This document shows, piece by piece, positions 33,389 through 45,210 of a stretch of 64,000 bases of DNA. The stretch comes from Ophiobolus disseminans (taxonomy: Eukaryota > Ascomycota > Dothideomycetes > Pleosporales > Phaeosphaeriaceae): NCBI GenBank assembly GCA_010093685.1, contig MU006235.1:120711-184710 (forward strand), given 5' to 3'. Each line of letters starts with the position of its first letter. The stretch's first letter is position 1. The translations under genes and the position numbers were made by a program. Under the pieces are notes generated by a model. The model was given only the letters and a program-made list of their open reading frames with translations. It searched no databases and was not told where the DNA came from.

Positions 33389-36239
33389 ATGACACATGAT
33401 CGAATGCCGATGTCGCTGCCACCTCGCCCACCATTCCCACCGCCTCCGCCGCCTCTGCCTCCACGCCCACCGCTACCACTTCCTCCAACGCATCTTCAGT
33501 CACGTCCATTGCTACAGCCGCCCGCAACTTCAATAGCTCCACGTTCTTCGCATGTTCCGACACGTGCTATCAGCTCAATCATATCAAGCAGTACTGGCGC
33601 CTTTGACGCGAGAGCAAGCGATTTCAGTCTCGTTTCTGCATTCCACGAAACTCTCCGCCTGCAGGAAGAAGACTGTATGTTTCTCTTACAAGCGATGACA
33701 ATGAGGCAAGATTAGCGCTAACAGTACTCTTCTCAGGTGTTATCTAGCAAGAAAGAGCTGCAAAGCTGCGCACAGCTACACCAATCTCTACAATTGCAGG
33801 TCCCGCTCTCACCGTCACAGCACAACGCAAACGCGCCTACTCTACCATTGAATCAAAATCTCGCAACGTTACCGCTCCCGACAGAACCCAACAATTATAT
33901 GCACAAAGACTGCGCGCGCATCTTGCTGCCCAGCTGCCGAGTACAAAGACACCAACAGCTAGTGAGGCACACGCAGATCCTACTGCGCGACAACAAGGAA
34001 CCGAACCGCGCAGTACGAGACAAGAAGTCAGTGAGCAGGAGTCAAGATGCCAGACAGCCGGGACATCCCTCGTTGAGGGGCACGCACAAGATGATGAAGG
34101 TACAGAAAGCAGACTGCGCATCTCCAACGTCCACGTGCTAATACGTAGTAGATTTAGACCTCATCTGCTTATCGTACATCACAGCAGACCGGCAAACACA
34201 AAGCGAAGACTGTCCTACACCTAGGTCTTACTTTGAGACCTACAGCTCCGATGCTGTCTTCTCAGCATGCATTGAGAAGGATCAGCAAACACAAGGCGAC
34301 GGCACTAGCTTCTCATTGTGCAACGGACATGCAGTCGCAGAGGGCATATCACAGAAACGCCCACTAAGTCCTGAGAACCAAGACCAACGTCCACGCAAGC
34401 AACACGCGTGCGAAACTGTCGATGTGGAGACTCTGGTAGCGACATCTACCCCCTCCATCTTCAGCGCCACCCAGCCGCCGCATGTGCAAAAAAAAATTGC
34501 GAAGAATGGTGGCAGATGTACGCATCCAGAGGTGGCACACAGCACAACTGCTTGCGCTCGCCTTATGCTACAGCAATGAATATGGCGAACACGAATATAT
34601 CCGCACCAGCTCTCGAGCACGGCTTGACCGCCCAATGCTACTCCATGCTGCTGAATTGCTGTCGTTGATGACAGATTCACCCATCACATCCGGCGTGTTC
34701 GATTTTGCCATGCACCACATACAAGACGGCGGCAGGCATAACATCTCAACGATGCTCTGCAACACGTCCCAGACAACAGCCATTCACGATGTAGGCTCCA
34801 CTCAAGACTGGGGCGCCGCAAAACGGCTACAAGCTCAGCAATTCGTACAATTATACGGCGTGCGCATGATTGCGTTCCCCGTCTTCGATGGCCTCGACCA
34901 CTGGACAGCAGCAACGGCGAACATCAACGGAGAGATCCAAATATTCAACTCTCTTGGCGGATACAGAAACGATGGTCTCACAACTCGAGTCTCCAATACG
35001 ATAAGAGGCAGACTCATGGCTGACAAAAGCACGACATGGCGCAACATCAAACGCTGGGCGACATGCTTTGTAGTCACCGCTCAGCAACAACCAGGCGCAA
35101 ATGAATGTGGGCTGTACACCACATAGACGCTCAGCTGCATATCTACACCGAACACTTTCGTCAACCCCGCCGCCCGTCTACTATACGAATACCCGCGCAG
35201 CGGTTTGTTGTCAAGTATTCTTGATTGCATCGAGCAACAACATAACATACGACAACGACCAACGTGGTGTGACGCGTTTAAGTTCCTCGTCGAACAGTTG
35301 AAGTCTCAACAACAAGAACAATACAATGACCTACCAATAGACGTATCGACTTGCCCAACGCTGTTCACATACCCGCCAGACGCGGCATACGACTACAGTT
35401 TCACATCCACACCAGACGCAGCTCAACTGAGATGCATACACAACAACAGATTATTCGACAGACCTCCGCGTTCTCGTCCAAACCTCGCTTGTGCAGTCAT
35501 ACGATCAGGCGGCGGACGCATGTATTACGAGGTCATGAAGGCTGCCATGAGATTTGAACCTGACTGCCTTTCGCTCGACATTTCTGAATCGAGACTGAGC
35601 CAACGACTCATCGGAGGAACCACTGATAACTTAGGTCGCACACTTAGGTCAGTAGCACCACCTATTTTAGACAAAGAGACTAGGCCAGTCGCACGAATTC
35701 GCTTCACACAATGGCAGATGCAGCAGAAAGGGTTTTCAACTCTCAAATTGAACCCGTTCTTCGACCGCCAACATCTAGCAGTGTTGCCACCGCCAAAACA
35801 CCGGAGTTTGATCATGTTCCTTACGAGATCCTCCTCCCAAAGGTTCCCTTTCTTTGCCACAAATGGGGCTGAACGAGTATGGGCGGCGTACAAGAAGGAG
35901 AACCCAACGCTGAACGACAGGGATATACAGTTTACCCCACCAAGCTACAGCGCAAAAGACGATCTACTACAACATCAACAGGCTGACGGACTCTTTACTC
36001 ACTGTCACTTCGCAGAAAAGGGCACCGACGAACCATGGCCACACCTCAGGCACCATCCCGCAATCGTCAAGCTCAAAACGCTTCTTTCGTTCGGCACAGT
36101 CAGTCTTACACTGTTCACTATCAACCTCGAATCAGTCACAACTGACATTCAGTCATTCCTCAACTCGAGAATGTTGTTGGCTTATCCACCAAGATGGATG
36201 TTGCGGTCAACGCAAGATGGTCAAGCCTTCTACACCTAA
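33389..36239 (+). pseudogene. Decayed Ulp1-like (C48) cysteine protease locus
   Basis: Open blocks in successive frames read as one decayed gene. 33389-33674 encodes a Pro-rich head (MTHDRMPMSLPPRPPFPP) followed by a GTATGT donor and a CTAACA...CTCAG acceptor. 33748-34221 (QERAAKLRTATPIS) and 34226-34497 (SYFETYSSDAVFSAC, PLSPENQDQRPRKQH) are polar. The frame changes at an A9 run (34489-34497). 34482-35126 contains the protease-like domain: GVFDFAMHHI, then DHWTAA with the catalytic-type His (34899), FNSLGG where the expected Asp is Asn (34947), and QQQPGANECGLYT with the Cys (35106). A TAG at 35124 ends it, but the same frame stays open to 36239 with a 370-residue region of unknown fold. Ulp1-type proteases cut SUMO or ubiquitin-like proteins and are often carried by transposons. 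Confidence 0.6.
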
Positions 36240-36269
36240 CAGCCTCACCTACGTTTCCAATGTGGAATG

Positions 36270-36390
36270 AATGCCGGTCAAAAAAGCTAAGCTTGACGAC
36301 TACATCTACGTAATGAGAAGCTATTTCGAACTCTTAAAAATCTCTGTATACAGACAGGATGGTGTATCTATTTCTAGCTTTCGCGATTTA
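36270..36390. repeat. Diverged direct repeat, copy A (P450 3' side)
   Basis: About 120 bp, sharing AAGCTTGACGAC, CATCTACGTA, CTGTATA and the TGTAT...TTTCT...CTTTCGCGA block with copy B, roughly three-quarters identical by eye. Its right end overlaps the last codons of the P450. Confidence 0.75.
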
Positions 36391-38237
36391 TCGAGAGCCC
36401 CCCTCGACGAAGCCGAGCACCAACCTTGCCGCTGGGCCCAAGAACTCCCATCCCAAACTTGCTCAAATCAAGTTTGAGATCCTTGGGTTCGGCGAGAATG
36501 TCGCAATCGAAGCTCTCCACCATCATTGCTAACGTCACAATGCAGTGGATCTTTGTGAAGTGCCTGCCAGGACAGAGATTGGCACCACTTCCAGATGGCA
36601 ACCACGAGCCTTCCGTTCCGACTAGGAAGAATCGCGGGGTTTCCGAGTCGTCAGTGTATTTTAGGAAGCGTCCGGGCCAGAAAGCGTCGACGGGATGGCT
36701 GTTGGTTGTGTTGCTCCATACTTTCGAGTCCATGTGTCCTGTAGAGGGGAGTCTGAGTAAGTGCGCTCTAACCCATGTGTGTGCGTAGACTAACCTGGAG
36801 TAGACCATGCGATCACAAAGTTATCCTTGGGTATGACCCAATCTAGGATGTGGATTTGCTGTCGTCTTGCGAATGAACATATTGTGGCAGCGCAGTCTCA
36901 AGCTCTCGGCAAACACAGCTTGCAATATCGGCTGTTGGATGAGCTTGCTGATGTCGAAGGAACGATCGCCATCGCCATCTACTTTACACCCTTGTACCTC
37001 TCTGCGGATATCTTCAAGGAGGACTTTATCCTTGAAGACATCAATGGCACACCAATACGTATTGACAGTGACGTTAGCACTGGCACTAAAGCGGCAGAAG
37101 TTAGTTACTTTCTCACGCCTGATAGTCGTCATTGTACCACGTACCCGAACAGAAATCCCAAGTCCATTGACGCCATGTCCCGAGCCTCGAATCCCAAGTC
37201 GTGAATGAAAGCTGAAAATCTTTCGCGGAAGAACTTAGACCCCCAGAACGGGTCGTCCCCATCTGCATCCAGCAATGTCACCTTCTCGTCAAAACTCTCG
37301 CTCGCCCACATGTGCCAGTCTGCTACCGCTGCGAGTACTTCTTCACGCGCCTGGATAGCCCGAGGTGCTAGGAATCTTGGCGTCCGTTTCATGAACGTCG
37401 GCAAATTGTCACAGAATGTCCAGAAGGCTCCAGTGAACGTGGGATTGCGCTCAAGTAGTCCTTTACCACACATGGCATCAAGCAAAGCAGCGGTGACATC
37501 GTGAATGAAGAAGTCTAGAAATTTGTCTATCATGAATCCCTCGGGTTGGGCGAGAGCGGCGTTCGCTGCGATGCGGTTATGTAAGTTCTTCTTGAATCGT
37601 TGTAACAGCAGAAGTGCGTTTCGACCGGCCAGATAGCGATGTACCACATATGAGCTCCATGCAAAGAGCGGCGCGGCTGCCAAATACTTGCGCTCGAAAT
37701 ACTTTGGCGTTGTCTCGGCTTCGCTGCCCATGCGCGCTACAGCTTCGTCTGACATGGCGCAGGCCTGGCGGAGGAATGTGGCGTTGAATATTGTGTTCGA
37801 GGTCGATGTCTGAGCGAGATGTGCGACGACATGTTCTCGCCTTTGGATAATGTAGAAATCGCGGGTGAACAGCCTGAGGCGGACTGGATGTTGTAGGAGG
37901 GTATAGTAACTAGATTCGATGAGTACTCAGGGGCTTGTTCGCAGTCATGAAACTGTGCCTACCTTGAAGTCAAGAACTCGATTGGACTCCAGACATATTG
38001 CCATGGAATACTTCCAAAGAAAGGAATGTAGTGAGGAACAACTGGTGGGATCTTTAGATGACTCTCGTCTCGGACTGCTTTGCTGAGTAGAATTGTGGTT
38101 ACGGCGTAGTGAGCCACGGTCACTGCCAGCATCACAAGCAAGCTGTGAGCGATCGTTGAATACCCTTCCAAACAGCATGGCAACATAGACACGATATATG
38201 ATGTTCCTGAGACCATATTGGAATGTTTGGAAGGCAT
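36374..38237 (-). pseudogene. Cytochrome P450 with a +1 frameshift
   Basis: Four exons: 38237-37963, 37909-37145, 37085-36795 and 36738-36374; introns of 53, 59 and 56 nt. The N-terminus has a membrane anchor (SLLVMLAVTVAHYAV) and PPVVPHYIPFFGSIPW. Further on are FAESLRLR (the ExxR helix) and the heme loop SGSGANLCPGRHF, with the Cys codon at 36572-36574. All splice phases agree except inside exon 3: after RLRCHNMFIRKTT the reading must move by one base at about 36859 to continue as IHILDWVIPKDNF. One extra base here, with no intron long enough to explain it, would stop translation before the heme loop. Either a recent null allele or a sequence error. The overall look is of the membrane-bound CYP7/CYP8-like fungal group; substrate unknown. 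Confidence 0.75.
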
Positions 38238-38796
38238 AAGTGTTGAAGCACGGTGTTTGTATGGTGCTTTAAACAAGGAATTGGGTCATGAGGCCCCACC
38301 TTTGAGGCACAGCTCTACACCATGTCGCTTACGTTGTATGAGTATCGGTATGGATGTGGCGCTGCCAGATCTCGTCTCGACACGGGGTATCTTTTTACAG
38401 CATCCAAGATCAAGTCGTCTTGAAGCTATGTACTTGGCTCTCAGTGAGTCGTGAAAGCTGAAGAAAGGCAAAGCTTGACGACTTCATCTACGTATGTAAA
38501 AGTTCTCCTTAGGGTTGAAAAACACTGTATATATCCAGGGTAGTGTATTTTTATTTCTGGCCTTCGCGAAAAAAGCTTAGAATACTTGCACAGACTAGAT
38601 GGTGTACCGTTAGAATCATCGTGGTCCAGCATGTGAGGCGAGCGAGATATGTGATGTGTGTTGTGGACGTGAAAGTAGTGTTGTGCGTTGACTGACCGGC
38701 ATCAGCCGCGGAGGTGCGCCTTGGCATCCGAATTTCCGCATCTCGTCACCACCGTCGACAAGGCCAGCTAGATATCTGCATCCACGTGCCACAACC
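38238..38796. other. Intergenic spacer containing repeat copy B
   Basis: 559 bp between the P450 5' end and the uL15m gene, which are divergent. Contains the direct repeat copy B; otherwise promoter sequence only. Confidence 0.45.
38452..38570. repeat. Diverged direct repeat, copy B (P450 5' side)
   Basis: Same orientation as copy A, about 2.18 kb away. Aligned blocks: AAGCTTGACGACTTCATC, CTGTATATATCCAGG and TTTCTGGCCTTCGCGA. See copy A for comparison. Confidence 0.75.
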
Positions 38797-39858
38797 ATGC
38801 CACCCCGGTTACAGGCCACGCGCCTCGCCTTCTCGCTCCTCTCAATCTCGCAAAGGACAGCCACTGCTGCGCCAATTGCGCCGTTCCTCGTGCCTGCGCA
38901 GCAGCGATGCGCCTCCATCCTCTCCTCGCTCTCGGACAACAAGGGCGCATACAACAAGAAGATTCGACGCGGGCGCGGTCCGTCATCGGGCAAGGGCAAG
39001 ACGAGCGGGCGCGGTCAGAAGGGTCAGCATGCGCACGGAAAGGTGCCGGCGGGCTTTGAGGGTGGACAGACGCCATTGTCCATCACGCAGCCGGAGAGAG
39101 GAAGGGGGAAATACAACCCCTTCAAGGTGGACATGTCGCCCATCAACCTCGACCGGATACAGTCATGGATCGACCAGGGCCGGCTGGATGCGTCCAAGCC
39201 CATCACCATGAAGGAGCTGCACAAGTCCCGCTGTCTGCATGGCGTCAAGCGGCACGGCGTGAAGCTGCTGGCACGGGTATGGACACGTCCAAGCGATGAC
39301 ATGGCGAAGGCACTGCGTGCTGACTGAAGGCTGTAGAACCCCGAGCACCTGACCACGGCCATCAACATCGTCGTCTCGCGCGCTTCGGCCGGAGCCATTG
39401 CACGCATCGAGTCCCTCGGCGGCACCGTCACCACCCGCTTCTACTCGCCCACGGCCATCAAGCGCGTCCTGCGCGGCGACTCACACCCCACAGTCTCGTT
39501 GCAGGCCTCTGCAGATCTCATCGCCCTCGCGTCCACTGCGGATGCCTCGATACTCACATCGCCCATACTATCGGCCCTGCAGTCCGCCACCGCAGGCGAC
39601 GCCGCGAAAAAGGAGGCATTGGCCACGCTCATGAAGCAGCTCGGCACACAGTACAAGTACAGGCTGCCTGATGCGACGGCGCGCAAGGACATCGAGTACT
39701 ACCGCGACCCGGCGCACAGGGGCTATCTGAGCTACACGGTCAAGCAGGGTGAGAGCCCGAGTTTGTTCTTCAAGCCGCCAGGCGAGGCAAAGGATCGCAG
39801 GAAGCAGAGCGCAAGAAGGGATGCCGCCAAGGCGAGCGCGGACAACAGGCTGTTTTAG
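38797..39858 (+). CDS. MRPL10: Mitochondrial large-subunit ribosomal protein uL15m
   Basis: Two exons, 38797-39276 and 39337-39858; 60-nt intron (GTATGG...CTGTAG), phase 0; 333 aa. The first ~40 residues are Arg/Ser/Ala-rich with no acid, a mitochondrial presequence. The L15 core follows: NKKIRRGRGPSSGKGKTSGRGQKG, then GFEGGQTPL, the rRNA-binding Gly/Arg/Lys-rich stretch, and after the intron TTAINIVVSRASAGAIARIE. The C-terminal extension is long compared with bacterial L15, as in fungal mitochondrial forms. The symbol follows the yeast naming of uL15m and is less certain than the product. Confidence 0.92.
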
Positions 39859-42800
39859 AGCGTCGTGTGCAATTGCATGTCCTAGTCGAATAGCATCATA
39901 CACGGAGCACCGAGTGCCCATCAATAACTGCATTTGGTGTCTGATATAATCTTCATGTCCGCTTTTCGGGTCCGGGAGACTATCGAGAAACTCAAAGGCC
40001 CCAGATATTACCTTCCATATACTGATTGATCTGCGCACATGTGCTCGAGTCAATACATTGAGCAACTTCTTTATGAGGGTGGGGGCCGACCATTTCGCCC
40101 TGTTGCTCGTTGCGGGATATGGTGCTACCAAGGACTATCCACTCGACTATAGATTGAAACAGTATCGCAACGTGCTTCAGTCCGAACGAGAACGGCAAGT
40201 CTTTCATCGTGCGTCGAGATTGAAACACACCAACGCCAATGGGAGGGATCCCGCGTCGAAGCATGTTGCTGTAGTCAGACAGTCGGGAAACACCAGCATG
40301 CCTCAGTCATATATCCAACCCGTGTGTTCGACACATGTAGACATGTACAAGCATCAAGTAGATCCTTTGTGAGGCAATGTCCGATGGGGCGTATTAGCCG
40401 GCAGACCGCGTGTGTATCCCATGTGAGGAGGCACGATGCACGTCGTAGGCAGCAGTACGGTTTGACAGTCGGTGGCGCAAGACTATCTGCAGATGCTTGC
40501 AATGAAATTCGTCTTGTCGCACAAGGACAAACGGGAAGAAAGAAAGAGCATTACGTGTGGGACCGGAACTAACGGCCTTGATGAAAGAATCGGAGCCACA
40601 AGGATCAGGGTGTCAGCTTGTCATGCTTGCAGGTGGTCCTCAAAACGGTGGCGAAAGGCGCCCGTTGCCGTCTCAAGCAGCAGCTCGTTAGATAAACGAC
40701 GTGGTAGAGGTCATTCGCCACGCAAAGGGCGTTGCACCGATGAATGGATACCTTGTTGTTCAGCATGCACTGGTGCGAGCCGACGGTTGCTTGCGGCATC
40801 TTGCATCTAATGAGGCACCTCGGAAAGATGTCCTTCCTGTGAGGCACAGCACAGGCTGATGAGGGCCGGGAGAGGGAAGTGATGGGCCGCAAGTCAGATA
40901 TCCGTGACGAACCCGGTGACATTGCTATGCACATTGTAGTCCAAGTCCAGGCATCCTAGGGTCAGCGACATGCAGTGTGGCGTCGAGGTGGACTTGTGCT
41001 GAGGCAGGAAAGAAATGCGTCTCTTGGGCTGAGAAAAGCTGAGCTGTGTGTGTGCTGAGTGATGTATGACGGCCAGGGAGGGGTAAATTGATGTGACCAG
41101 ACCTCCGGTCCCGGGGTGTGCAACGTTGATGGATCTTGTCTGACAGTGCGCTGTTGGCTGTGAAGATTAGCTGCGTCAGTGCTTGAGTCGATGATCAAGA
41201 TAGATGGTTTATTATTGATGTCAGGCCACGAGTAATGTGTGTGTAAGAGTGCTGGTTGCATGTCGTCTGCTCGCTCGGCCTTGCATAGCGGGGGCTAGCC
41301 CGACTGTGGCGCTGTGCTGTTACTGGCGGAGAAGGCACCGCTGCACCTTTAGGACATCTATCGTGGTTGCCGCTTGCGGACGGTCAGCAAGATCCGCGGG
41401 ACCTGTCTTTGTCTGGCCGCATGTCGCCAAACTGCCGGGCAAACCATGATAGCGCTGGGCGTGATGGGGAGTGTTGAAGGGATAGCATGCATCAGGAGTA
41501 TCGGCGATATGGCTCGCGACAAGTTGGTACCGAGCAGGCTCAACAGAGGCGGGAGGAGCACCATGCACAGCTCTTTGAAACATGGAATGCGGACAGCCGT
41601 CATACAAGGCTTGGGCGATATCAAGCCATCTATTCCGCTTGGATGCGCTGATTGTAGGCTTGGTCACCGGTGCATACATGTAGGATACCGCTCGTGGCGT
41701 CGACGAACCCTTTGGCGACCACTTCTCGGCGCGTCGTCTGCTCCCGTGATGGGGCCAGCGCTGGTATACAAAGTACAGATACTTTTGTCCGTTGGACTAA
41801 AGCAGTTACTCCCGCGATACATCCACTCGTGTGCCTCGCAACCGAGGAATGACACGCATGGCGCGGCCTCGTCGCCCGGTCATCTGTCAGTCATACAGTC
41901 AGACACCACAAGTTGGAAAACTCAGGTGGCCATAATCCTTCAGTCATGGCACCCGAGGCACAGCAACATACCGTGAAACCGGTCGTGGTTGCCTTGGGAC
42001 TGGGCTACAACCATATAGGCCTGATGAGGATTTTGATTGCTTGAGCGTGGGGTTGAGCTGGATGGATTTGCTCCACTTCGTCTTACCTACTTCTTCGAGC
42101 AAGGCGGGGCAGGGCATCCAGAAGTCTCAAGAGCGGCTTGTGAGGAGGTAGCACCAAGGCTAAAATTGACATGGACGGTTATCGCATGGTAGGCTACCAA
42201 GGAAGGACAGATCGCATAGACGAGCGTGTATAAACTCGCCTATCCGAAACGGTGTGTTTGCCGCGATTTGCTGCTGCTCAACCAAGTATGCTGCAGAGCG
42301 CGATCATAACCGGAAAGTCAACGTGAAGCCAAGTGTTCCGATCAGTAACCCCAGCGGCGACCGGGAAGCGTGTCCTGGCGAGAGGGCAAACGGACACGAC
42401 ACGAGCAGGAATCGACCTGCACTTCAATGCGTGCCGGAGAAAGGCTTGCGTCGCGAGAAGCGTGTCAATCATGGAGGCTCGCTAGATGATGGCACAGACT
42501 CCGGCTGGATCCACTAAACGAACACGATAAAGCTACTGACCTGGTGGTGATGGAGCTGCAGGTGGAGGACAAAACTGACTACTTCATTGATGATAATTCT
42601 ACCATGTTAGTGCGATGCATGTACGCGTCGAAGAGGGGCGCGGTACGTATCAGCGCGCCCAGAGTCAACTAATAATACTTCCTATAGTGGTATAGACTGC
42701 TTCTGAACACCCAACGCTTTCTCCGGGGCTGGGCAGGGCAACGACTCACGCTCGTGTGGCAGGATGGCCGTGCCGAGGGTCGTCCGTATCACGCCTCGGA

Positions 42801-44286
42801 CATGGTTGAAAGTGGATTTGCCATCTCTGCGCCGGAACGAGCATTGCCATCTCCACAATATGACTTGGTCTGACTGGATTGTCTCTGCAAAATCTGCATG
42901 CGGCAGGTGTGTGTCCATGTGAAGGGTTGCAAGGGTGGTTTATGCTGATAGGAACATTGTTATTGCAGCACCCGGATCATGCCCACGACTGCACTGTACC
43001 ACGGGAGCATGGTGCGCTAGTAGAGGCACGCAGGCATTTGCATAGAGCGGAAGGGGTGTGTTTGAGGTTTCGACCGTCAGAAAACGGAGTCTCTGTGTGA
43101 TGTCGTATTCATGTCAACGTATACTCCGTACTCTGCCCTCGCTGTGACCAAACGACTCCACTGAGAAACAAGCGGCTAGCCGCTTTGGGGCGGCGTGGTG
43201 TTGTAATTGTTACCTCTAATTATTGCTGGCATGCGAGCTCGCTAGACCGTGGATTACGTATGCATCTATTTTGCTCACCACACCGCCCGAAGAAAGAGCG
43301 AGATGCATGTCAAGGCACGTATGGCGGCATTCAATCTATCATCCTCCAACACAAAGTCTGTTTGTGAAGCAAGCACCGCCGGGTCACCATGGCGGACGCG
43401 ACTATTTTCGTTCGCCGCCGGCATGCGTCTACCTTGCTTCGCGTGTCAATGGCAATAATCTCGTCACAGTTCCACGATTAGCGCTGGCCTTAGCAGAGGC
43501 GTTTCCTATCATGCCGGGAGCGGCCAAGCACGGTAAAGCCAAAAGCAATAACGCTTCATGACACCGTCGCTAGCTCCAGGAGGGATTTGAGCTGCGCTCG
43601 CTAGAGAAGGCTGCGACACGGCGTGCGGGAGCAGAGGGAGCAAGCAGCCACGTACCCCGGGCGTCATCCAAGCACAGAAGAGGGTGAGCACCTGGGTGTG
43701 AAGATGCAGCTCGCAAAGCGCGCGCAACTATGTCGATACGTGTTTCGCCAGGGGCGCTGAGAAGGCGGTCCTGCGGTGCAAATTGTCTCGACGAGGAGGG
43801 AACGGTGGTGGTGTCTAGCGTCGGGTGTGCAGACTTTGATTCGGCGGAAGCGCCGGCCCCGGTGAATGCACGCAGACAGGGCGTGCGTGATTGGCGGTGC
43901 GAGGATGCGAAATAATTTGAGAGAGGATTGCAAGATCAGCAGTCTCGCTCAAACCTGAGCCTGCAAAGCTTCGCGTTGGAACAGGGTTCGGGCTCGGAAT
44001 TAGGGGATGGTTAGGGTAAAGTATGACGGCCAGGCTGCTAGATGGCGGCTGGGACTTCGTATCGCTCAGTCGCCGTGTGGGTGACAAGGCCAGAAGCCAC
44101 TCACGGGGCGCGCAGAGTCAAGCACGGCATGAGCGGAAGGGTGCAGGCGCGAAATGCCACTCTAGGCCGCCCGTCGGCTGTGTCTGGTGATTATGGATGG
44201 AGTGGTGAGCGATGTTCTTGGAAGCGGTGGTTTAGCTGCACCACGCTAGGCTCAGCCGCGGGGATCTTGGGTGAGTGGCCAGTGCA

Positions 44287-44310
44287 GCGAATTGATGAGC
44301 GAATTGATGA
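44287..44310. repeat. 12-bp tandem duplication
   Basis: Two exact adjacent copies of GCGAATTGATGA in the cyclin upstream region. Confidence 0.85.
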
Positions 44311-44480
44311 AGCCGGGCAGAGCGCTATCGTTTCTGCGAGCATCAAGCGTCCCACGGCGGTGGGGTTGCGCCCTGCTGAGGCTGTACGGGCGGTGGTTGC
44401 GCGGCGCAGTGGCTTTGATTATTCACGAAGCCGGCGCTGTCTACGGTGTGGAATCTGACCCGCTGCGTCGCGGAGCTGCA

Positions 44481-44513
44481 AGCAGAACAGCACGCAGCAC
44501 AGCACGCAGCAAA
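44481..44513. repeat. AGCAC/GCAGCAC microsatellite-like tract
   Basis: Short imperfect array of AGCAC and GCAGCAC units upstream of the cyclin gene. Confidence 0.7.
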
Positions 44514-44535
44514 CGGCCGACGAGTGAGTGTCTGA

Positions 44536-44593
44536 TGCTGGGCTGCGGGCTTTGTCTTTGTGGTCACGACACCCGCTGCTGGGCTGCGGGCTT
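44536..44593. repeat. 17-bp direct repeat pair
   Basis: TGCTGGGCTGCGGGCTT occurs at 44536 and again at 44577, 41 bp apart, in the cyclin leader/promoter. Confidence 0.8.
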
Positions 44594-45210
44594 GGCGTCG
44601 CGTCGCGAGGCATCCCGGCAATCCCTGTCCTGCTTTGTGTGCTCCGGTCCGTGCGCGTCCGGGCTGGCTAGCTAGCAGTGCGCGGTTGATGTCAGAGGTG
44701 CTTTGCTCCATCTGGTTCAGCCTCTGGTTGGGGTCTGCACACCTGGAACCTCCCGTCTTTCATGAATTATGTACGTTAACGTTGCTTGTCCGCCTGTGGC
44801 TATTCACCTCCAGCGGACCCAAGCCATGCTGGTCCCAGACCGTGTTTGGGCCACTGCCAAAGACAATCAGCTTTCGCCTCCCTACGGCGCTCTCGTGCCT
44901 ACTACAACTGCAAGCAACAATCGCCCGCCGCGCCTGCCCCGTCTTTATTGTCCTCGTTCAATGTTTCCTGTCTGCCTTCACTACTAACGCCTCGTCCATC
45001 CGCAAACAACGACCCGCCCAGACAACGACGTTGCATCACCACCACCTACATTTTTGTCAACAACCCGCTGCCCTCTCCTTGCTTGGTCCGCCGACCCATC
45101 ACGCAATGCAGTGAAGCCCGCCGTGCAAACGCTACCACGCCCAATTTGCTCATGCATGCTCATGCTCGCCGGTCCTCCTTCACCTTAACACTCGCTGCTG
45201 AGCCGTCCAC

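Larger units (their letters stand above)
39859..45210. other. 5.35 kb gene-free stretch upstream of the cyclin gene
   Basis: No reading frame here carries a recognisable domain; the longest (about 200 codons near 41374-41976) overlaps antisense readings and has unusual composition. Base composition is normal, not AT-rich, so this is not a RIP-degraded repeat block. No tRNA or rRNA was recognised. The right ~1.2 kb (about 44000-45210), with tandem motifs, is probably the promoter and long leader of the Pho80/Pcl-type cyclin. The rest could be regulatory DNA, a non-coding RNA locus or an undetected small gene. Confidence 0.6.

Noticed and set aside
41374..41976. 200-codon reading in the gene-free region
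   Set aside because: Composition not protein-like, overlapped by antisense readings, no domain.
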